A stretch of DNA of 48,539 nt from Sneathiella sp. (GCF_002694385.1 NZ_NZMB01000018.1:156255-204793), one strand, 5' to 3'; shown: positions 25,294-34,857, counted from the stretch's first letter. Notes: generated by a model from the sequence alone, not told the origin. Translations and numbers: made by a program.

Positions 25294-25755
25294 TCAGCTT
25301 GAAACGTTGCCGGATAGCTCGCCGATAAATTCTTCAAAATCCTTCGCTTCGCGGAAATCCTTATAGACGGAGGCGAAGCGTACATAAGACACACTGTCGA
25401 GCGCCGCCAGCCCTTCCATCACCAGCTCGCCGATGCGTTCCGATGGCACTTCCTGGTCACCGCTGCTTTCAAGCTGACGAACGATGCCGTTGATCATGCG
25501 GTCGATCCGGTCCGGATCAACGGGGCGTTTACGTGTCGCGATGCTGATGGACCGTTCCAGCTTCTCCCGCTCGAACGGGGTGCGCTGGCCATCTTTCTTG
25601 ACGACAGTCAGCTCACGAAGCTGCACCCGCTCGAACGTGGTGAAGCGGGCCCCGCAGGTGGCACAGGCGCGCCGCCTGCGAATGGCCGTATTATCCTCTG
25701 TCGGACGGCTGTCCTTAACTTGCGTTTCTTCACTACTGCAAAATGGACAACGCAT
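25294..25755 (-). CDS. nrdR: Transcriptional repressor NrdR
   Basis: A 153-residue repressor of ribonucleotide reductase genes that senses ATP/dATP. The zinc ribbon uses C3, C6, C31 and C34; the ATP-cone follows ([19 protein letters not shown], about 54-72). It sits between glyA and ribD, the standard alphaproteobacterial place. Confidence 0.98.
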   Translation of the reverse strand: MRCPFCSSEETQVKDSRPTEDNTAIRRRRACATCGARFTTFERVQLRELTVVKKDGQRTPFEREKLERSISIATRKRPVDPDRIDRMINGIVRQLESSGDQEVPSERIGELVMEGLAALDSVSYVRFASVYKDFREAKDFEEFIGELSGNVSS

Positions 25756-25810
25756 TCCGATCGCTCCTTATTCGCTTGTCAAAACCGCTGTACCGTCCGG
25801 CATGGCCGAC

Positions 25811-27106
25811 CTAGAGGCCCGGATAGATCGGGAAAGCGTCACACAGCGCCTTCACCTCTTCACGAACCCGTGCCTCGACAGCCCCGTTATCCTCCGGATT
25901 TGCGGCCAGTCCGTCAAGCACTTCGGCAATCAGATCGCCGACTTTCGTAAATTCAGCAACGCCAAAGCCGCGCGTTGTCGCCGCCGGGGTGCCAAGGCGC
26001 ACACCAGATGTCACCATCGGCTTTTCCGGATCGAACGGAATACCGTTCTTGTTGCAGGTGATATGAGCATTCTCGAGCGCCCGTTCGGCGATGTTGCCGG
26101 TCAGCTTCTTGGGCCGGAGATCAACCAGCATCACATGAGTGTCTGTACCGCCGGACACGATATCGAGGCCGTGGCCGACCAGCGTCGCCGCCAGCGTCTT
26201 TGCATTTTCAACAACCGATGCGGAATAAGCCTTGAAGGCTGGGGTCAGCGCTTCGCCAAAGGCAACCGCCTTGCCCGCGATAACATGCATCAGCGGGCCG
26301 CCCTGCATACCCGGGAAAATGGCTGAATTGACTTTCTTGGCAATTGCCTCGTCATTGGTGAGGATCATCCCGCCGCGGGGCCCGCGCAGCGTCTTGTGGG
26401 TGGTGGTGGTGACGATATGTGCATGGGGGAACGGGCTCGGATGTACGCCGGCGGCGACAAGGCCGGCGAAATGCGCCATATCGACCATCAGATACGCACC
26501 GACTTCATCAGCAATCTGACGGAAGGTCGCAAAGTCCAGATGCCGCGGGTAGGCGGACCCACCTGCGATGATCATCTGCGGACGATGCTCTTTCGCAAGG
26601 GCGCGGACCTGATCAAAGTCGATCTGGTGGGTTGTCTTGTCAACGCCGTAATGAATGGCGTTAAACCATTTGCCCGACTGGTTCGGCGCCGCGCCATGGG
26701 TCAGGTGCCCCCCGGCGGCGAGCGACAGGCCGAGAATGGTGTCGCCCGGCTTGATTAGCGCCATGAAAGCGCCTTGATTGGCCTGCGAACCGGAATTGGG
26801 CTGGACATTGGCGAAGTCGCAACCAAACAGTTCTTTCGCCCGGGAAATCGCCAGCTCCTCGACAATATCGACAAATTCACAGCCGCCATAGTAACGACGT
26901 CCCGGATAGCCTTCGGCATATTTGTTGGTGAGTACCGAGCCCTGCGCGGCCATCACCGCCGGGCTGACGATATTTTCCGAGGCGATCAGCTCGATCTGGT
27001 CGCGCTGACGGCCCAGTTCCAGCCCGATCGCCTTGAAAACATCCGGGTCGTCCCGCTCAATATCCGCTTTGAAGAATTTTACAGTTTCAGCAGTCTGCTT
27101 CGTCAT
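25811..27106 (-). CDS. glyA: Serine hydroxymethyltransferase
   Basis: A PLP enzyme of 431 residues interconverting serine and glycine while charging tetrahydrofolate with a one-carbon unit. The PLP lysine is K238 in [28 protein letters not shown] near residue 40 and [13 protein letters not shown] near 63 are family blocks. ATG 27106 is chosen because AAGGAG lies eight bases upstream; the GTG at 27115 would touch this site. First gene of the glyA-nrdR-rib-nusB-thiL run. Confidence 0.98.
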   Translation of the reverse strand: MTKQTAETVKFFKADIERDDPDVFKAIGLELGRQRDQIELIASENIVSPAVMAAQGSVLTNKYAEGYPGRRYYGGCEFVDIVEELAISRAKELFGCDFANVQPNSGSQANQGAFMALIKPGDTILGLSLAAGGHLTHGAAPNQSGKWFNAIHYGVDKTTHQIDFDQVRALAKEHRPQMIIAGGSAYPRHLDFATFRQIADEVGAYLMVDMAHFAGLVAAGVHPSPFPHAHIVTTTTHKTLRGPRGGMILTNDEAIAKKVNSAIFPGMQGGPLMHVIAGKAVAFGEALTPAFKAYSASVVENAKTLAATLVGHGLDIVSGGTDTHVMLVDLRPKKLTGNIAERALENAHITCNKNGIPFDPEKPMVTSGVRLGTPAATTRGFGVAEFTKVGDLIAEVLDGLAANPEDNGAVEARVREEVKALCDAFPIYPGL

Positions 27107-27526
27107 CTGTCGCACTCCTTATAGGACCGCCCTGCCTCAAACGGCAGGCCGGCGTCGCCAATCATCCGTGTCCCGGTCCGCCCGCCGGCATCCCCGCCCG
27201 GCACCCGCATCAATTGCCTCCCGCGCTTCGTTGCCGACAGCGCGCCTGCCCCAGAAGGCCACTCATTTTCAGGCCAGCGAAATCCGCGCCGGATGGATAG
27301 CACAGGACGTTCAGGGTGCATAGAAAAACCCGGCGCCCGTATCGGTTTTTTTCACAATCCGGAGGCTGGCAATTTCCGTCCGCCTCCCTATATGGACAAA
27401 CAGAAGGCATTTGTGCGCGATTACTTGAAAAAAAACAGATAAAATGCAAAGGAACGGTTGAACTAAAGGCAGAAGCACCTTAGATTAGCCGCCGTTTCCG
27501 GAGAAAATAGAGAGACATCCATTTAC

Positions 27527-27542
27527 GGATAACCAGTTATCC
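27527..27542. promoter_or_regulatory. 16-base palindrome in the glyA/mucR gap
   Basis: GGATAAC-CA-GTTATCC, 7-bp perfect arms with a two-base centre, of the size and symmetry of a dimeric repressor site. No promoter of good quality is visible beside it. Confidence 0.4.
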
Positions 27543-27680
27543 CGGAACCGTTTTCTATTCAGTAGTTTTTTTGTCATATATTATCGCAGCACCACGACAA
27601 AATAGCGCCATAATTTGCAATAATACTGACACTCCGGTGCCATTGGCGGGTTTTATGTCCGGTTTTTCGCAAGCCCGATG

Positions 27681-27700
27681 AATATAATAGAAATTATATT
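27681..27700. promoter_or_regulatory. A+T inverted repeat upstream of mucR
   Basis: AATATAAT-AGAA-ATTATATT, perfect 8-bp arms. MucR/Ros proteins prefer A+T-rich DNA with TpA steps and often repress their own gene, so this may be an autoregulatory region; the composition also makes chance plausible. Confidence 0.35.
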
Positions 27701-27884
27701 GATCTATTCTGACAATGAAGACTAATGATTGGAATCGGATAAGTTTCTGTTAAGTATCAGGAATGTAGTTTTTAAGAAAATTTTATGTAATTCGGAAGCC
27801 AATGTATTGACATATACAGTCAATCGTTGCATGTATTCACGCCGATTGGCACCTAAACAACCCAAAAGCGAACGAAATATAAAA

Positions 27885-28328
27885 ATGACACAGAACTTCT
27901 TAAAGGAGGGAGGTCCCTCACCCCTCACAGAACGTGAGGAGTTGCTGCGCATGACTGCGGACATCACTGCGGCCTATGTCAGTAACAACCAGATCGAAAA
28001 CTCGGAAATCGTTGATGTCATCAAGGCTGTCTACAGCTCTCTCGCTTCTCTGGAAACGGAAGCAGTGACGGACCAGCCATCGGAACCGAAGCCCGCTGTC
28101 CCGATCAAGCGGTCGGTTCAGAATGATTACCTAGTGTGCCTGGAAGACGGCAAGCAGCTTAAAATGCTGAAACGCTATCTGCGCTCCAACTATGATATGA
28201 CGCCGGAAGAATACCGGGCGAAATGGAATCTACCGCCCGATTATCCGATGGTCGCCCCGGCCTATGCAAAACGCAGATCGCAGTTTGCCAAGGAATTCGG
28301 ATTGGGCCGCAAAAGAAAAAGCGCCTGA
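27885..28328 (+). CDS. mucR: MucR/Ros family zinc-finger regulator
   Basis: A 147-residue DNA-binding regulator. The N-terminal part has LRMTADITAAYVSNNQIE (from about 21), the oligomerisation helix of MucR; the Ros-type zinc finger region is DYLVCLEDGKQLKMLKRYLR then MTPEEYRAKWNLPPDYPMVAPAYAKRRS. Like many MucR proteins it keeps one of the two first cysteines, so zinc binding may be altered. MucR acts as an H-NS-like silencer of A+T-rich and surface-structure genes in alphaproteobacteria. ATG 27885 has a poor ribosome binding site; ATG 27951 with GAGGAG is an alternative. An open frame upstream is not supported. Confidence 0.9.
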   Translation: MTQNFLKEGGPSPLTEREELLRMTADITAAYVSNNQIENSEIVDVIKAVYSSLASLETEAVTDQPSEPKPAVPIKRSVQNDYLVCLEDGKQLKMLKRYLRSNYDMTPEEYRAKWNLPPDYPMVAPAYAKRRSQFAKEFGLGRKRKSA

Positions 28329-28391
28329 ACGCCGTTCTGGCCATCCCCGACTTCCAGACACAGGCCCTCCCTGTCCAATCGCCTGTATGAT

Positions 28392-28422
28392 CCCGGCTAG
28401 ACTATGATGCCGGGTTTTTTTT
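28392..28422 (+). terminator. Terminator of mucR, overlapping the end of the convergent gene
   Basis: Arms CCCGGC/GCCGGG (28392-28397, 28409-28414), 11-base loop, eight T. The right part codes for the last residues and stop of the convergent small gene. Confidence 0.88.
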
Positions 28423-28654
28423 GCGCCGTCTGCCCGCGTTTCTCATCGGCGTCCGCAGTCTCCCCCGCCTCCCGTTTCAGCACATAAGCAAGCCTGGCGA
28501 TGACCGCCCGCTCCAGTTCCGCCCGCGAAGCGCTGGCCGCGCCAACGATTGACACCTCCGTCATCGTCGCCGGATCGAACAGCGACACCTTTACCGAAAC
28601 CCCGTGCGCCTGATATTCGATAATATAGCCTTCCATATCCCGATCCGCCGTCAT
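28397..28654 (-). CDS. Small DUF6898-like protein
   Basis: An 85-residue protein starting MTADRDMEGY, with GGAGAGG upstream. The block VKVSLFDPATMTEVSIVG (about 21-38) and the AxASRAELERAVIARLAYVLKR helix match the small alphaproteobacterial DUF6898 family, which is of unknown function. A Lys/Gln/Glu-rich tail follows. A much longer open frame runs upstream on this strand through gcdH antisense and is not real. Convergent with mucR. Confidence 0.78.
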   Translation of the reverse strand: MTADRDMEGYIIEYQAHGVSVKVSLFDPATMTEVSIVGAASASRAELERAVIARLAYVLKREAGETADADEKRGQTAQKKPGIIV

Positions 28655-28807
28655 TCGCCTCTCCGGCCCGCATAAAACTGGCATAGAACATACCATATTA
28701 TGGCGACAGCACCATGAAGCATATTGATGTCGTCTCGTAAAGCGGTTAAACAGACGGACTTGAATTACCTCTTTGCCGTGCAAACAGATATCTAACCGGA
28801 GAATAAG

Positions 28808-30001
28808 ATGAGCAGCGCCGCTTCCAGACCCGCCTTTAATCCCGTCGATCCCTTTCTGCTCAATGATCAGCTGACGGAAGAAGAACGTCTGGTGAGTGAA
28901 ACGGCGCGGGAATATTGCCAGGAAAAGCTGATGTCCCGCGTTCTGGAAGCCAATCGTCATGAAACCTTTGATCGGGAAATATTCACCGAAATGGGCGCAC
29001 TCGGCCTGCTTGGCACCACGATTGAAGGCTATGGCTGCGCCGGGCTCGGCTATGTGTCCTACGGCCTTGTCGCGCGGGAGGTGGAGCGGGTGGACAGCGG
29101 CTATCGCTCCATGATGAGTGTGCAGTCCAGCCTTGTCATGCATCCCATCTATACTTATGGATCGGAAGATCAGCGCCAGAAATACCTGCCCAAGCTGGCG
29201 ACCGGCGAATGGATCGGCTGCTTCGGCCTGACCGAGCCCGATCACGGCTCCGACCCCGGCAGTATGGTGACCCGCGCCCGCTCTGTAGATGGGGGATATC
29301 GTGTCAGCGGCGCCAAGATGTGGATCACTAACTCCCCCGTCGCCGATGTCTTCGTCGTCTGGGCCAAGACCGACGACGGCGTGATCCGCGGCTTCATCCT
29401 TGAAAAGGGCATGGAAGGCCTCAGCGCGCCGAAGATTGAAGGAAAGTTCAGCCTGCGCGCCTCCATCACCGGTGAGATCGTCATGGACAATGTATTCGTG
29501 CCGGAAGAAAATCTGCTGCCGAATGTGCAGGGCTTAAGCGGCCCGTTCGGCTGCCTGAACAGTGCCCGTTTCGGTATTGCCTGGGGGGCGCTTGGCGCCG
29601 CAGAATTCTGCTGGCAGGCCGCGCTCAACTACACGCTGGAGCGTAAGCAGTTCGGCCGCCCCCTCGCCGCCAACCAGCTCATCCAGAAAAAGCTCGCCGA
29701 TATGCAGACGGAAATTACGCTCGGACTGCAGGCCTGCCTCCGCGTCGGCCACCTGCGCGATCAGGGGAACGCCGCGCCGGAAATGATTTCTCTCATCAAA
29801 CGCAATAGCTGCGGCAAGGCCCTCGATATTGCCCGGACGGCACGCGATATGCATGGCGGCAACGGTATTTCCGACGAATATCACGTCATCCGCCATGTCA
29901 TGAATCTGGAGGCCGTCAATACATATGAAGGCACCCATGACGTGCATGCGCTGATCCTTGGCCGCGCCCAGACCGGCATTCAGGCCTTTACGGGGGCCTG
30001 A
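28808..30001 (+). CDS. gcdH: Glutaryl-CoA dehydrogenase
   Basis: An FAD acyl-CoA dehydrogenase, 397 residues, that oxidises and decarboxylates glutaryl-CoA to crotonyl-CoA in lysine/tryptophan and aromatic breakdown. The catalytic base is E374 in [17 protein letters not shown], a string typical of GCDH rather than other family members; [17 protein letters not shown] (about 98-114) holds the substrate arginine and serine. CCGGAG precedes the ATG. An SDR gene follows after 68 bases, probably in one operon. Confidence 0.93.
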   Translation: MSSAASRPAFNPVDPFLLNDQLTEEERLVSETAREYCQEKLMSRVLEANRHETFDREIFTEMGALGLLGTTIEGYGCAGLGYVSYGLVAREVERVDSGYRSMMSVQSSLVMHPIYTYGSEDQRQKYLPKLATGEWIGCFGLTEPDHGSDPGSMVTRARSVDGGYRVSGAKMWITNSPVADVFVVWAKTDDGVIRGFILEKGMEGLSAPKIEGKFSLRASITGEIVMDNVFVPEENLLPNVQGLSGPFGCLNSARFGIAWGALGAAEFCWQAALNYTLERKQFGRPLAANQLIQKKLADMQTEITLGLQACLRVGHLRDQGNAAPEMISLIKRNSCGKALDIARTARDMHGGNGISDEYHVIRHVMNLEAVNTYEGTHDVHALILGRAQTGIQAFTGA

Positions 30002-30069
30002 AGACACGCCACAATCGCCTGCACATCAATAACAAAAATCGAGACGGCGCCACGCCGCGGGAGGATAAA

Positions 30070-30837
30070 ATGAAGATTGCGGGCAAGAATATTGTGATTA
30101 CGGGCGGGGCGAGCGGCATCGGCAAGGCGCTGGCGCTCCGCTTTCATCAGGAAGGCGCGAAATCCATCACCGTCGCCGACCTGCAGGAAGGTCCGCTCAA
30201 CGAGGTGGCTAAGTCAGTGGGCGGCCTCGCCGTTCCCTGCAATGTCGCAAAAGAGTCGGATATCCAGAATCTGGTGGCAAAGGCCGAAGCGGCCTATGGC
30301 CCGATTGATATTTTCGTCTCCAACGCCGGGATTGCCCGCTACGGTTTCGAGGAAACGCCGGACGATATCTGGCAGCAGAACTGGGATATCCATGTGATGG
30401 CCCATGTCTATGCCGCCCGCGCCGTGGTTGACAAGATGCTCGCCAATGGTGGCGGCTATCTCGTCAACACCGCCTCTGCCGCCGGGCTGCTGACCCAGAT
30501 CAACAGCTCCACCTATTCCACCACCAAGCATGCCGCCATCGCCTTCGCCGAAACCCTGCATATCCGCTACAGCGACAAGGGCATTCGCGTTTCTGTCCTC
30601 TGCCCGCAATCGGTGCGGACGGCCATGACAGCGAACAATATTGATGGCGTCGCGTCCGTTGACGGGGTGATGGAGCCGGAACAGCTCGCCGATTGTGTGG
30701 TTGAGACGATGGACAAGGAAGAATTTCTTATCCTGCCGCATCCGCAGGTGCTCGAATATATGCGCCGCAAGACCAGCGACTATGACCGCTGGCTGAAAGG
30801 CATGCGCAAACTCCGCGATATCTACGACAAGCAGTAA
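30070..30837 (+). CDS. SDR-family oxidoreductase
   Basis: A 255-residue classical short-chain dehydrogenase. NAD(P) motif TGGASGIG at 11-18, NAG at 85-87, catalytic S136, Y149 and K153. D37 after the second strand suggests NAD over NADP. The substrate is unknown; its place after gcdH points to acyl-CoA or alcohol catabolism. GGGAGG lies upstream of the ATG. It ends at the terminator inside the next convergent gene. Confidence 0.92.
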   Translation: MKIAGKNIVITGGASGIGKALALRFHQEGAKSITVADLQEGPLNEVAKSVGGLAVPCNVAKESDIQNLVAKAEAAYGPIDIFVSNAGIARYGFEETPDDIWQQNWDIHVMAHVYAARAVVDKMLANGGGYLVNTASAAGLLTQINSSTYSTTKHAAIAFAETLHIRYSDKGIRVSVLCPQSVRTAMTANNIDGVASVDGVMEPEQLADCVVETMDKEEFLILPHPQVLEYMRRKTSDYDRWLKGMRKLRDIYDKQ

Positions 30838-30880
30838 CCCTGCCCCGCCGCCCGCAGATCGTTGCGGTAGTAGAAGATAA

Positions 30881-31714
30881 TCAGCTATCGCCGTCCGATA
30901 CCGTTCGGGCGGCGTTTTTCTTGTGGAAAAAGGTTCTCACCATCTTCATGTCGCCATACTGCCCGAGATCATTATGCCCGGCCTCGTCGATCTTGATAAA
31001 CGCCGTCCCCTTCGGGGCGAGGGTGGCGAGCTTTTCCCCCTGCCGGAAGGGCACCACCTTATCCTCACTGCCATGGATGATCAGGATCGGCGCCTTGACC
31101 GCGCTGATGCGCCGGTCGGAATGGAAAGGATATTTCATCATGAAATCAAACGGCACCCAGCCGACGCGATAACGCGTCACCTCAAGAAGAGAGAGGAAGG
31201 GCGATTCCAGCACCACCGCAAACGGATCGCGCGCCGCAGCGACAGGCACAGCGATGGCCGCCCCCATCGAATGGGCGAGGAGGCCGATCGGCCCGCCCGC
31301 CTTCGCCGCCAGGAAATCATAGGCAGCGATGCCGTCCGTGATCACCCCTTCTTCGCTCGGGCTGCCCGAACTGCCGCCATAGCCGCGATATTCCGCGATC
31401 AGCACGCCATAGCCCGCCGCGGCGAGGGTTCGCCCGCGGTCAAGCTGATCGGCCGCGATTTCGGCGCTGCCATGAAAGACGAGGATACTGGCTGCCGCCG
31501 CTCCTTCCGGATGGTAGAGCATATTCAGCCGCTCCCCGTCCGGGGTCTCGACAACAACAGGCGCAAAGCCGCCTCCCGGTTCCGCCGGACCGGCATGCTC
31601 GGGGATAGGAAAAACGATGGCCCGCTGGATAATGTAAATCCCCGCAAAGGGGATCACCACAAAGATCATCAGCGCGGCAAACAGGGCAATATATATTTTA
31701 TGTCGCAGGGTCAT
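30881..31714 (-). CDS. Membrane-anchored alpha/beta hydrolase
   Basis: A 277-residue serine hydrolase. An N-terminal hydrophobic segment (about 6-29) anchors it, so the domain is probably periplasmic. The nucleophile is S149 in AHSMGA; HGS at 81-83 supplies the oxyanion region; the acid and base are likely in HGSEDKVVP and EAGHNDLG. This pattern is that of the FSH1/BEM46-like prolyl-peptidase-type hydrolases of unknown substrate. The start at 31714 lacks a good ribosome binding site; an upstream continuation is not supported. Confidence 0.88.
   Translation of the reverse strand: MTLRHKIYIALFAALMIFVVIPFAGIYIIQRAIVFPIPEHAGPAEPGGGFAPVVVETPDGERLNMLYHPEGAAAASILVFHGSAEIAADQLDRGRTLAAAGYGVLIAEYRGYGGSSGSPSEEGVITDGIAAYDFLAAKAGGPIGLLAHSMGAAIAVPVAAARDPFAVVLESPFLSLLEVTRYRVGWVPFDFMMKYPFHSDRRISAVKAPILIIHGSEDKVVPFRQGEKLATLAPKGTAFIKIDEAGHNDLGQYGDMKMVRTFFHKKNAARTVSDGDS
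30889..30919 (+). terminator. Terminator of gcdH-SDR inside the end of the hydrolase gene
   Basis: Ten-bp arms (30889-30898, 30905-30914, one G-U pair), six-base loop and five T on the plus strand. All of it is coding sequence for the C-terminus of the convergent hydrolase. Confidence 0.85.
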
Positions 31715-31845
31715 CCGCGCTTTATACAAGAGAATGATGTGGGGGGATAGAGTGCCCGCTGCACATAAATAAGCTGGATAGACAGCCGATAAATTGGCAA
31801 GATCGCCATATATTCCGTCAAACAACAAAAACAACAGGTGGACCG

Positions 31846-32622
31846 ATGAAAAGCTACGCAGATGGAAAAATCAAAGTTGAAAACAGGGGCGCCGTCACCA
31901 TCGTGACCATCGACCGCCCGGCGCAGCGCAATGCCTGCACCGTGGAAATGGTGAAGGCCCTGCATGATGCCTTTTTGGCGTTCGAGCAGGACGCGACATC
32001 CCGCGTCGCCATCCTGACCGGCGCGGGCGGCTATTTCTCGGCGGGCGCCGATCTTGAGGAAATTTCCAGCGGCAGCGCCATCGGCTATAGCTGGGCGGGG
32101 AAGGATAAAGGCGCGACGCGACGCCGCCTCTCAAAACCCGTAATTGCAGCGGTGGAAGGGCATGCGGTCGCCGCGGGCCTCGCCCTCGCCGTCTGGTGCG
32201 ACATGCGCGTTGCCAGCAAAAGCGCGGTGTTCGGCGTGTTCTGCCGCCGCTTTGGCGGACCGATGCCGAACGGCGCGACCGTCCGCCTGCCGCGCATTAT
32301 TGGGGAGAGCCGCGCGCTCGACATGCTGATGACCGGCCGCCCCGTCAAGGCGGAGGAGGCCTATCATATCGGCCTCGCCGACCGGCTGGCGGAGACGGGC
32401 GAGGCACTCGCCGCCGCCCTCACACTCGCGGAGCAGCTCGCCGCCTTCCCGCAATCGGCCCTGCTGTGCGACCGCAAGTCAGCCATCGAGCAATGGGACT
32501 ACCCGGAGGAAGAAGCCATCGACCGCGAGATCGAAGGGGCGAAATTCGCCTTCCGCGACGCCTTCCAGTCCGGCGCCGGAACCTTTGTCAAAGGCATCGG
32601 CCGACATGGGGAGTTTTCTTGA
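31846..32622 (+). CDS. Crotonase-family protein lacking hydratase glutamates
   Basis: A 258-residue crotonase fold: GGYFSAGADLEE (about 62-73) and GHAVAAGLALAVWCD (about 105-119) form the oxyanion hole. At the two positions of the catalytic glutamates it has Ala and Cys (FGVFCRRFGG), so it is unlikely to be a normal enoyl-CoA hydratase; the RRFGGPMPNGATVRLP pattern is shared with many EchA-like proteins of unknown activity. AGGTGGA precedes the ATG. It is divergent from the hydrolase. Confidence 0.88.
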   Translation: MKSYADGKIKVENRGAVTIVTIDRPAQRNACTVEMVKALHDAFLAFEQDATSRVAILTGAGGYFSAGADLEEISSGSAIGYSWAGKDKGATRRRLSKPVIAAVEGHAVAAGLALAVWCDMRVASKSAVFGVFCRRFGGPMPNGATVRLPRIIGESRALDMLMTGRPVKAEEAYHIGLADRLAETGEALAAALTLAEQLAAFPQSALLCDRKSAIEQWDYPEEEAIDREIEGAKFAFRDAFQSGAGTFVKGIGRHGEFS

Positions 32623-32889
32623 TAAGTTAGTTAGCGACCAAACCCGGCGGGGCGGCAGACAACCGTCACGCTGGGATTTCTTAGCATTTGGAGAGAGTGA
32701 TTTTACGGCATGAGGTCATTGAGAATAAAGGAAAATGATTGGAAATATAACATTTCAAATAAACCTTTACAATAAAATCACACTTTCAAGGTGATAAAAT
32801 TAACCGCATTTTTCTCCTATGCTGGTACTCAAGACCAACATCTAGTAAGATATTTCTTAAGGACAAGCGTTTATCCAAAAGGTTATGCT

Positions 32890-33723
32890 ATGGATGATAA
32901 CGAAACCAAACCCTCTAAAATAAAAGATGCGACGGAAGCAGTAGCCGCGATAGCAAAAGCAGTTCCAGTATATCAAGATGCAATACAACCCGGAGCTAGG
33001 GAGCTTGGCAAAAGTTTAGAGACAATCGGTAAGTCGGTAAATTTAGCACTTGCTCCTCTTAAGGCGGTAGTTTGGGGCTACGAGCAGATCGAGGTTTTCT
33101 TGACTAAAGAAGTGGCAAAAAAGCTCCAAAATATACCCGAAGAAGATATTATTACTCCAAAAATTAATGTTGCAGGCCCACTTCTTGATGCACTGCGATA
33201 TTCAGCAAAAGAGGAAGAACTGCGAGAAATGTTTGGTAATCTTTTAGCAAATGCAATGGATAAGTCTACTGCACACAGTGCCCACCCATCATTTGTTGAA
33301 ATACTTAAACAGATAACATCTGATGAAGCCAAAATTATGCAGCATTTCAATTCAGTAAAAGTACTTCCCAAAATTGACATCGTTTCGAAACAAAAAAATC
33401 AGCCACATTATGACATATATATGAAAAACTACTCCTTAGTTAATATTAAATCATTAGAAATAAAATCGGGAATGGCTCCAATATATGTCGACAATTTATG
33501 CAGGTTTGGTTTGTTGACAACTTATGACGGAGTAAAAATGATAAATCAAACAGTATACCAGCCTCTTTTGGAGCATAAGATGTTTACCGAAGCTGCGGAC
33601 AAAATTAGCGACTGGGGCCACGAATGCCATATTTCAAAAGGATTCATAAGCAGAACCAATTATGGAACTTTGTTTTGCAATATATGTATAGACGACAAGA
33701 GCTTAAATACTACCGCCCCCTAA
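32890..33723 (+). CDS. Abi-alpha (DUF4393) family protein
   Basis: A 277-residue protein from ATG 32890 (AAAAGG upstream); a GTG at 32791 would extend it by 33 residues. The conserved part is clear: LAPLKAVVWGYEQIEVFL, KKLQNIPEEDIITPKINVAGP, LREMFGNLLANAMDK and HPSFVEILKQITSDEAKIM. This is the pattern of DUF4393, named Abi-alpha for its abortive-infection member; the molecular action is not established. The gene and the 260 bases before it are strongly A+T-rich against a GC-rich neighbourhood, and it lies between two crotonase genes, overlapping the convergent one by 14 bases. It looks like a single-gene horizontal acquisition. Confidence 0.88.
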   Translation: MDDNETKPSKIKDATEAVAAIAKAVPVYQDAIQPGARELGKSLETIGKSVNLALAPLKAVVWGYEQIEVFLTKEVAKKLQNIPEEDIITPKINVAGPLLDALRYSAKEEELREMFGNLLANAMDKSTAHSAHPSFVEILKQITSDEAKIMQHFNSVKVLPKIDIVSKQKNQPHYDIYMKNYSLVNIKSLEIKSGMAPIYVDNLCRFGLLTTYDGVKMINQTVYQPLLEHKMFTEAADKISDWGHECHISKGFISRTNYGTLFCNICIDDKSLNTTAP

Positions 33724-34504
33724 ACTCAGGCTCCCGTTTTTCCATAAAGGCATTGATGCCCTCGGCGTAGTCTTCGCTTGAAAGGGTGACGGCGTATTGG
33801 TCGAGGTCCATATAGCTCACGGCATGGTTGAGGGCGTTCGCCGCGACGCTCGCGCCCTGTTTGATCATGCGGACGGGGAGTGGCGGCTGGGCCGCAATCT
33901 TGCGGGCATAGTCGAGGGCGAGATCATAGGCCTTGCCGGGCTCGGCCAGTTCCTCGATGAGGCCCCAGCGTTCCGCCCGCTCCGCGCTGATCTTGTCGGC
34001 GACGATGCAGAGCTGCTTGGTGCGCGCCGGGCCCATCAGATTGACCATCCGCGGGATCGACTGCCAGCTCATATTCATGCCGTTGCGGATTTCCGGCACC
34101 CAGAAGACGGCGTCCTTTGAGGCGATGCGCATATCGCAGGCGACCGAGAGCGCGACGCCGCCGCCGATGCAGTAGCCATCAATGGCGACGAGGGTCATGG
34201 GGGCGAGTTCCTCCCACGCGCGGCTCATCTTCGGCCCGACGGCGAGCATCTCCCGCCGCTCCATAATGCCCGCCTCGCCCCGCGCCTTCACCGCCGGGTC
34301 TTTCAGATCGAAGCCGACGGTGAAGTTTTTACCATTGCCGGTCAGGATGATGGCACTTATCTCCGTGTCGCCCTCAAAACTGCGGGCGACGTCGGTCAGC
34401 TCCTGCATGGTTTCCACAGAAAGCGGATTGAAGTCGATGCCGCGATCGATGCGGACCGTAACGATACGGTGATCACGCGTGACTGTCAGATTCTTGTATC
34501 CCAT
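33710..34504 (-). CDS. Enoyl-CoA hydratase/isomerase family protein
   Basis: A 264-residue crotonase. TVGFDLKD and GYCIGGGVALSVACDMR (about 109-125) form the oxyanion hole; the first catalytic glutamate position is Ala but the second is kept (VPEIRNGMN). One-glutamate members include isomerases and dienoyl-type enzymes, so the exact reaction is open. AGGGAG precedes the ATG. In a valine or fatty-acid degradation context it might provide methacrylyl-CoA hydration, but the missing glutamate argues against it. Confidence 0.88.
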   Translation of the reverse strand: MGYKNLTVTRDHRIVTVRIDRGIDFNPLSVETMQELTDVARSFEGDTEISAIILTGNGKNFTVGFDLKDPAVKARGEAGIMERREMLAVGPKMSRAWEELAPMTLVAIDGYCIGGGVALSVACDMRIASKDAVFWVPEIRNGMNMSWQSIPRMVNLMGPARTKQLCIVADKISAERAERWGLIEELAEPGKAYDLALDYARKIAAQPPLPVRMIKQGASVAANALNHAVSYMDLDQYAVTLSSEDYAEGINAFMEKREPEFRGR

Positions 34505-34554
34505 GCGGGTTCTCCCTATTGTTATTATCGTTCACGTCTGGCAAAGGAGCCGTT

Positions 34555-34857
34555 ATGCCTGCCTACATCATCGCCCGGATCCGCGTCACCGATCCCGACC
34601 AGTATGAAGTCTATAAATCCCTCGCCCCGATCGCCATCAAAAAATATGGCGGCAAATATCTGACGCGCGGCGGGGCCATGGAAACGGTGGAAGGAGACGC
34701 GGAGACACGCCGCGTCGTGCTGCTGGAATTTCCCGATATGGCGGCGGCGCGGGCGTTTTACAAAAGCCCGGAATACGCCAAGGCGAAGGCCGCCCGCGAG
34801 AGGGCGGCAACCGGCGAATTTCTCATATTGGAAGGGCTGGAAACACCGCTCTGGTAA
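34555..34857 (+). CDS. DUF1330 family protein
   Basis: A 100-residue ferredoxin-like dimeric alpha/beta-barrel protein. Seen: AYIIARIRVTDPDQYEVYKS at the start, GGKYLTRGG (about 31-39), and LLEFPDMAAARAFYKSPEYA. Function unknown. The ATG at 34555 is fixed by AAAGGAG eight bases upstream. It is divergent from the crotonase and convergent with the HIBCH gene. Confidence 0.92.
   Translation: MPAYIIARIRVTDPDQYEVYKSLAPIAIKKYGGKYLTRGGAMETVEGDAETRRVVLLEFPDMAAARAFYKSPEYAKAKAARERAATGEFLILEGLETPLW

Larger units (their letters stand above)
27107..27884. other. Gene-free stretch between glyA and mucR
   Basis: About 780 bases without a convincing coding frame. The half next to glyA is GC-rich and holds small hairpins (27132-27148 CCTGCC/GGCAGG; 27361-27386 GGAGGC/GCCTCC) but no recognised riboswitch core. 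The half next to mucR is A+T-rich with two perfect inverted repeats listed separately. Both genes must have their promoters here. A small RNA cannot be excluded; I see no clear terminator for one. Confidence 0.6.

Noticed and set aside
27107-27330. Glycine or folate riboswitch in the glyA leader
   Set aside because: The GC-rich hairpins are there, but none of the conserved cores of glycine or THF riboswitches could be found by eye.
27210-27449. 79-codon minus-strand frame upstream of glyA
   Set aside because: Cys/Pro/Arg-rich, no ribosome binding site, no family resemblance.
28397-29245. Long minus-strand open frame through the start of gcdH
   Set aside because: Only its last 85 codons have a ribosome binding site and family match; the rest is antisense to gcdH with no protein-like composition.
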